From the NCBI GenBank assembly GCA_036939975.1, contig JALLPB010003386.1, positions 1 to 11,004 of the forward strand: a DNA stretch of 11,004 nt, written 5' to 3'. Positions 7,616-11,004 of this stretch are shown here, one piece after another. Each line of letters starts with the position of its first letter. Positions within the stretch are counted from its first letter, which is position 1. Under the pieces are notes generated by a model. It saw nothing but the letters and a program-made list of their open reading frames with translations, did not search any database and was not told where the DNA came from. The position numbers were made by a program, and so were the translations under genes. Origin of the DNA: Cyclostephanos tholiformis (lineage: Eukaryota > Bacillariophyta > Thalassiosirophyceae > Thalassiosirales > Thalassiosiraceae).

Positions 7616-7760
7616 CCCGCCAAAGTTGTCACAAAATGAGATTTGGTAAGAAAATTTTAAAACTCTGGCTGTTCCCACCAGAAAATTTTAAATCCTGCTG
7701 TTCTTGCCAAAAGTGTATTGTGAAATTACTCCCGCCAAATTAATTTTTGAAAATGGTGGG
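7616..7760. repeat. Degenerate ~30-bp tandem repeat
   Basis: The clearest pair is 7649-7679 and 7680-7708. Each begins AGAAAATTTTAAA, continues through CTGGCTGTTC or CCTGCTGTTC, and ends in a CCACC or TGCC box. Related boxes flank them: CCCGCCAAA at 7616-7624 and 7731-7739, CTTGCCAAA at 7703-7711, and GGTGGG near 7755. On the minus strand the array reads as TTTGGCGGG or TTTGGCAAG followed by AT-rich spacers. CCCGCCAAA matches the general form of E2F sites, but this is probably a consequence of the repeat. Confidence 0.55.
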
Positions 7761-8370
7761 TTGCTAACAAACTCACTGGTTTCTAAGTTGTAGATTTTGG
7801 TTTTAGATGCGTAAAAATCTAGTCAATCTGACAAAAGCTTTTTTGAATATAATTTACTCACAGCTAATATACAAAAAGAACTACTGATTCCTTTGAATTC
7901 TCACATGTGAGTACTACCTACTATGTTACATACTACACAGTAAATGGATTATGTTTACTTAGTTGATAACATTTGTAGGAAATCAAATATGACATGCTGT
8001 CTTGTAAATGGGAGCTAAGAGTGCAGAGTGCTAAATAGACAAAAATAGTTATTTGTGTAGTTCCTACATAGGGCTTGGGTCTCTATCTCAACACACAACC
8101 CACAAAGATGCATACAATCATGACATCACCATGACAAATTGTGGAAAATTCATCAAACCAAATGCAGTGGGTGCAATAGAAGTCTTGGTTTTCAATTGAT
8201 TTGTCTTGTAGAGTGCTGGAAGATGGCTATCTTGTCAAAGATGTATCTAATTGTTAGAATCAGTGAGATCAGGTGTTTTTGAGTATGTAGCAATACCCTC
8301 TTGCAATTCTCCTATGCTGCATATTTCTTAAACTGCATATCAACTGGTTTCTGATTCTATCATTTATTAT
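7761..8370. other. AT-rich stretch, no gene
   Basis: Nothing recognisable here. TACTACC/TACTAC motifs recur at 7911-7938. One plus-strand phase is open from about 8035 to TGA 8197-8199 (54 codons, ending GAIEVLVFN), followed in another phase by a short open run containing VLEDGYLVKDVSN. These could belong with the possible relic at 8374-8915 but are too short to claim. Confidence 0.2.
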
Positions 8371-8744
8371 TAAGTAATGCATCTAAGGATGTACGGGAAC
8401 TTGAAACAGTTGACCAGACCCAAGCAACACATGTCTATGGATGATGATGTGAGGTCTATCATTGTCTGTGATGGCAAAAAAATTACCATGCCTTATTAGC
8501 TCAGCTATGATTTGCCAATTAATGGTCAATTGATGGCTCCCTTTCAAACCCTACTTTGATATGCAATGACTAGTAAAGCTAAAAGAATTTTTGATTATTC
8601 TTTGCAATTCTATAGCTCTCTTGTACTAGATATTGATTTATATATAATGTTGCCTGAGGCCAAATATTTGACTGTGGACTCGTCCACATTATTTATTGTT
8701 GTTTGATGATTGCCATTGATGCTGTTGACCATCTGGATCTTTTG

Positions 8745-8772
8745 TCATGTCTAAGTGACAAGTTAGACATGA
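8745..8772. repeat. Perfect 10-bp stem hairpin
   Basis: TCATGTCTAA (8745-8754) pairs with TTAGACATGA (8763-8772) around an 8-nt loop, GTGACAAG. It lies inside the possible coding relic at 8374-8915. Confidence 0.7.
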
Positions 8773-8860
8773 TGGTTTACTAAATGCTTAATTCCAAATT
8801 GAGCTCAGGAGGCCAGCCAATTGATCTTGTTGACTTCCTTGGTATCCAAATGGGGAGGGC

Positions 8861-8881
8861 ATCATCATCATTGATGATGAT
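8861..8881. repeat. ATC/GAT mirror hairpin
   Basis: ATCATCATCA (8861-8870) pairs with TGATGATGAT (8872-8881), with one base between them. It is a short trinucleotide run followed at once by its own complement. Confidence 0.7.
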
Positions 8882-8915
8882 CCTCACCTCCCTAAAAGCA
8901 TTCTCAGTACCATAA

Positions 8916-9350
8916 CCTGATCACTCATATATAGAAGTATGGTGTGACATGCTTTTGTACACCCCCTTTTTAACCTTCCTTTTTGACTGTATTTTTACAG
9001 TTTTATTTTTTTTCTCAATGGGTCAAGATTTGTTGAGGAACTTTGGCAAGGAGAAAGAGGAGCCTTCTTGCTTTCTGTAATACAATAAAATTAATTTAGC
9101 TGCCCAGAGGGAACTGGTCATTGTCAAACATAGTTGCTTCCAATTTTTATTTCAGGAGAAACTTTTAGTGTTATTGTGCTCACAAAATTTGGAATCTGAT
9201 CTTTTCTTCCAAAGCCAATGAAAATGCCATTAAAAATTTTTTTCCTTGAATCCAAGAAAAATATGGCCTTCACTGCCTGACATAGGCCAATCTCTCTGGT
9301 AGGATATTTTTGCAAAAATAGCTAAAATGCACTACTAGTTGAAACCAAGG
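8916..9350. other. No gene recognised
   Basis: T-rich plus strand with polypyrimidine tracts (8951-9012). A minus-strand ORF of 63 codons at 9124-9315 (contains FNGIFIGFGRKDQIP) has no start context or neighbours that support it. Its short FIGF likeness to gag (SGAFIGFVG, near 4800) is too small to use. Confidence 0.25.
8986..9011 (+). other. Small hairpin followed by a T tract
   Basis: ACTGTA (8986-8991) pairs with TACAGT (8996-9001) around TTTT, and T-rich sequence follows (about 12 T in 14 bases). It looks like a terminator of RNA polymerase III or of bacterial type, but no transcript is recognised upstream. It may be chance in T-rich DNA. Confidence 0.25.
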
Positions 9351-10701
9351 CACCAGTGTAAGTATGAACAGACTGTCATTAACAGACAGACTGATCCTGG
9401 ATCTTATCTATCTTAAAGACAGAAGGAAGACCCACAGACGTAGGTGGATATGCCACATAGTATACTGAATTCTATTGTAAAAAAATCCTGTGCTATTCCA
9501 AGTCAGATATTCTTCACAAAGTATACTGCCAGAGCAAGTGTCAAATCATATTACAGAATGTAGGGGACCAGAATATTATAAAACTCCTGTTTCCTAAACA
9601 ATAATGTGGGAAGGCATCAGACCAGCCCAAAGTTCCACCTGAAACAGGATTATAGACATTGCAAGGATATAGGCATTATCAAACAGGGAAAACAGGCAAC
9701 ATGCCAACTTTCCTGCAAGCCAAGGTGTACCAAAACAAGTTTCATCAATCACAACAAAAAAAGGTCACATAGACAGAAGTTAGCAGAACTTTACTTCAAA
9801 CCACCATTCTGACAAGTCATCAGACAAAAACTGAAGTAGATACTAAACTAGAACCCACAAAGTTCAGGGAAGGCAACTTGACCATCCTGGGCAAGCTTAA
9901 CATGAGCAGATCCAAGGCAGATCAAGTAACCAAGAACACCCTTGAAAAGGCAAATCACACAAGGCAAGGTGGATAACCTGTCCAAAGCTACTACACACCA
10001 CGGTCACCAATTAAACCAACAATGCCAAGAAAATGCCCTTGATTCCATAACAAAAAGAGCAGCAGAAGAGCATACATGCTTATAAATGAGGACTTTCTTA
10101 AAACAAATTTGGTACTAGAACTTACCACTAGCACCATAACTAGACTTAAGGTTAAGGGAACATATTTCCACCACAAATAGTCACATTGTAGTAAGGATGA
10201 ATATATACCCAGAATTCAATAAAATTAATCTGCAGTGAGGATAAATCCAATACCTTCAACCTGCACAATGTTTGACTAGTAGTAATACCCCAGGAGATGT
10301 TGTTAATGCCATGCACTGCATGCAACAAGGATCACACAAGTTTTCCATGGTTAAATGTATGGGGGCAGATGCAAAACATATCAAGAGTCTTTTTTGGCAG
10401 AGCAACCATCATTTTTTGTCCTTAGCAAGCCTCAAGCAGGCTTAACAGATAATGCCCTGTCCCCCTGCTTAGCATCTATGTACACTAAGATACTCAATAG
10501 CTATGATGCACTGGTAGACATTATAAACACACCAACTGTTTTATTTTCCTAAAGTTTTTAAAGTCTCTCAATGATGGCTAAATTTATATTAATAGCCTCA
10601 AGCAATGATGCATATTCACAATTCACAAACCAATGTAGTTAAACAAAGCAATTTTTACTGTGAAACCTTTTTTTGCTAAATTGAATTAATTCTTTCCATA
10701 A
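9351..10701. other. A/C-rich plus strand without a recognised gene
   Basis: From about 9340 the plus strand changes from T-rich to A- and C-rich, with frequent CAAGGCA and CACAA wording (9690-9990). Two plus-strand ORFs occur, at 9606-9812 (68 codons, Lys/His/Gln-rich) and 10355-10552 (65 codons, containing DNALSPCLASMYTKILNSYD, beginning right after a TAA). Neither has a known relative. No tRNA, repeat array or long exon is visible. Confidence 0.25.
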
Positions 10702-11004
10702 ATATCTCAACACATAGATACCAGTCTGGCTATCCTAGAAATCATAGAAGAACCATCACTAAAAATCCCTGCTTCTATCAAAGCCTTGATGGCCCAGCCA
10801 AGAGCATTTATCACGACACTTGATGACATGATCAGATACCAACAATTGGTGATCATGATAAGAATACATGAGTTGACTTGTACTTATACCACACAAAGAT
10901 TGGTATAGGTACAGCACCTTGGATGAGTTACAAACTCCCAGAATCAGTGTCTGACATGAGCCCAGAAGTTCACTGTAACTTGTGTAACCATTGTTACACT
11001 TTAG
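10702..11004. other. Opposed open frames at the window edge
   Basis: On the minus strand one phase is open from the window end (11004) to TAG 10761-10759: 81 codons, Ser/Cys/Leu-rich, with no ATG until about 10869. On the plus strand 10702-10908 is open for 68 codons with a helix-like composition (SLAILEIIEEPSLKIPASIK, then FITTLDDMIRYQQLV), also without an early ATG. They overlap, so at most one can be real. The minus frame may continue beyond the window. Confidence 0.2.
10827..10857. repeat. Bulged 12-bp hairpin
   Basis: CATGATC (10827-10833) and ACCAA (10838-10842) pair with TTGGT (10846-10850) and GATCATG (10851-10857). A 4-nt bulge (AGAT) lies on the left side and the loop is CAA. Confidence 0.6.

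Larger units (their letters stand above)
8374..8915 (+). pseudogene. Possible decayed coding region, unidentified
   Basis: From 8374 to 8708 one phase carries only two internal stops (TAG 8497-8499 and TGA 8557-8559) before it closes at 8704-8706. An ATG-initiated 40-codon ORF lies at 8377-8499 (contains MSMDDDVRSIIVCDGKK). From 8703 the next phase is open to TAA 8913-8915 with one TAA at 8781-8783 (contains IDAVDHLDLLSCLSDKLD and GGQPIDLVDFLGIQMG). One frame change near 8703 would link the two. The wording is acidic and fairly protein-like, but I know no match, and stop-poor runs of this size can arise by chance in this DNA. Confidence 0.22.

Noticed and set aside
9083..9095. 13-mer CAATAAAATTAAT shared with 10217-10229
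   Set aside because: It is short and AT-rich, with no similarity in the flanks. It might contain a polyadenylation-like AATAAA, but no gene end is identified.
9124..9315. Minus-strand 63-codon ORF with an FIGF motif like that in gag
   Set aside because: Only four shared residues, no neighbouring gag sequence, and ORFs of this length are expected by chance.
5440..11004. tRNA, rRNA or CRISPR features
   Set aside because: I looked on both strands for tRNA A and B box wording and for evenly spaced repeats with unique spacers and saw none. The only tandem arrays are the minisatellites described.

Overview
This is eukaryotic nuclear DNA with no sign of a bacterial or organellar source. The left half (about 137-5440) is one decayed retroelement lying on the minus strand. 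The right half (about 5440-11004) is visibly more AT-rich and has no gene I can recognise. The retroelement's gag and reverse transcriptase wording resembles, from memory only, retroelements common in diatoms and other microalgae. A unicellular alga or protist is therefore my best guess for the host, not a firm assignment.

Layout of the element, read right to left. First comes a leader carrying six copies of a roughly 61-bp minisatellite (5097-5440). A gag-like pseudogene follows (5017 to 2756) and ends in a C-C-C-C-C-H zinc-finger-like cluster. Then comes a pol pseudogene (2759 to 137) with reverse transcriptase and RNase H. No aspartic protease or integrase motif is visible between gag and reverse transcriptase. 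That order fits DIRS-like elements better than typical LTR elements, but any tyrosine recombinase would lie downstream of pol and is absent here. Pol stops before the last RNase H acidic residue, at a 134-bp palindromic AT-rich segment that opens the window.

The element is dead. The YxDD box of the reverse transcriptase is gone, one RNase H catalytic Glu reads Lys, and the two genes together carry about nine frame changes and four in-frame stops. At least five of the frame changes fit loss of one base in a short homopolymer, so some may be sequencing or assembly error.

The right half holds short hairpins, a degenerate ~30-bp tandem repeat (7616-7760), a cluster of CTAC/GTAG hairpins (6345-6528), and several stop-poor frames without recognisable products. 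Stop-free runs of about 80 codons are expected a few times by chance in DNA of this composition and length, so these are given low weight. I found no tRNA, rRNA, CRISPR array, or intact protein-coding gene.
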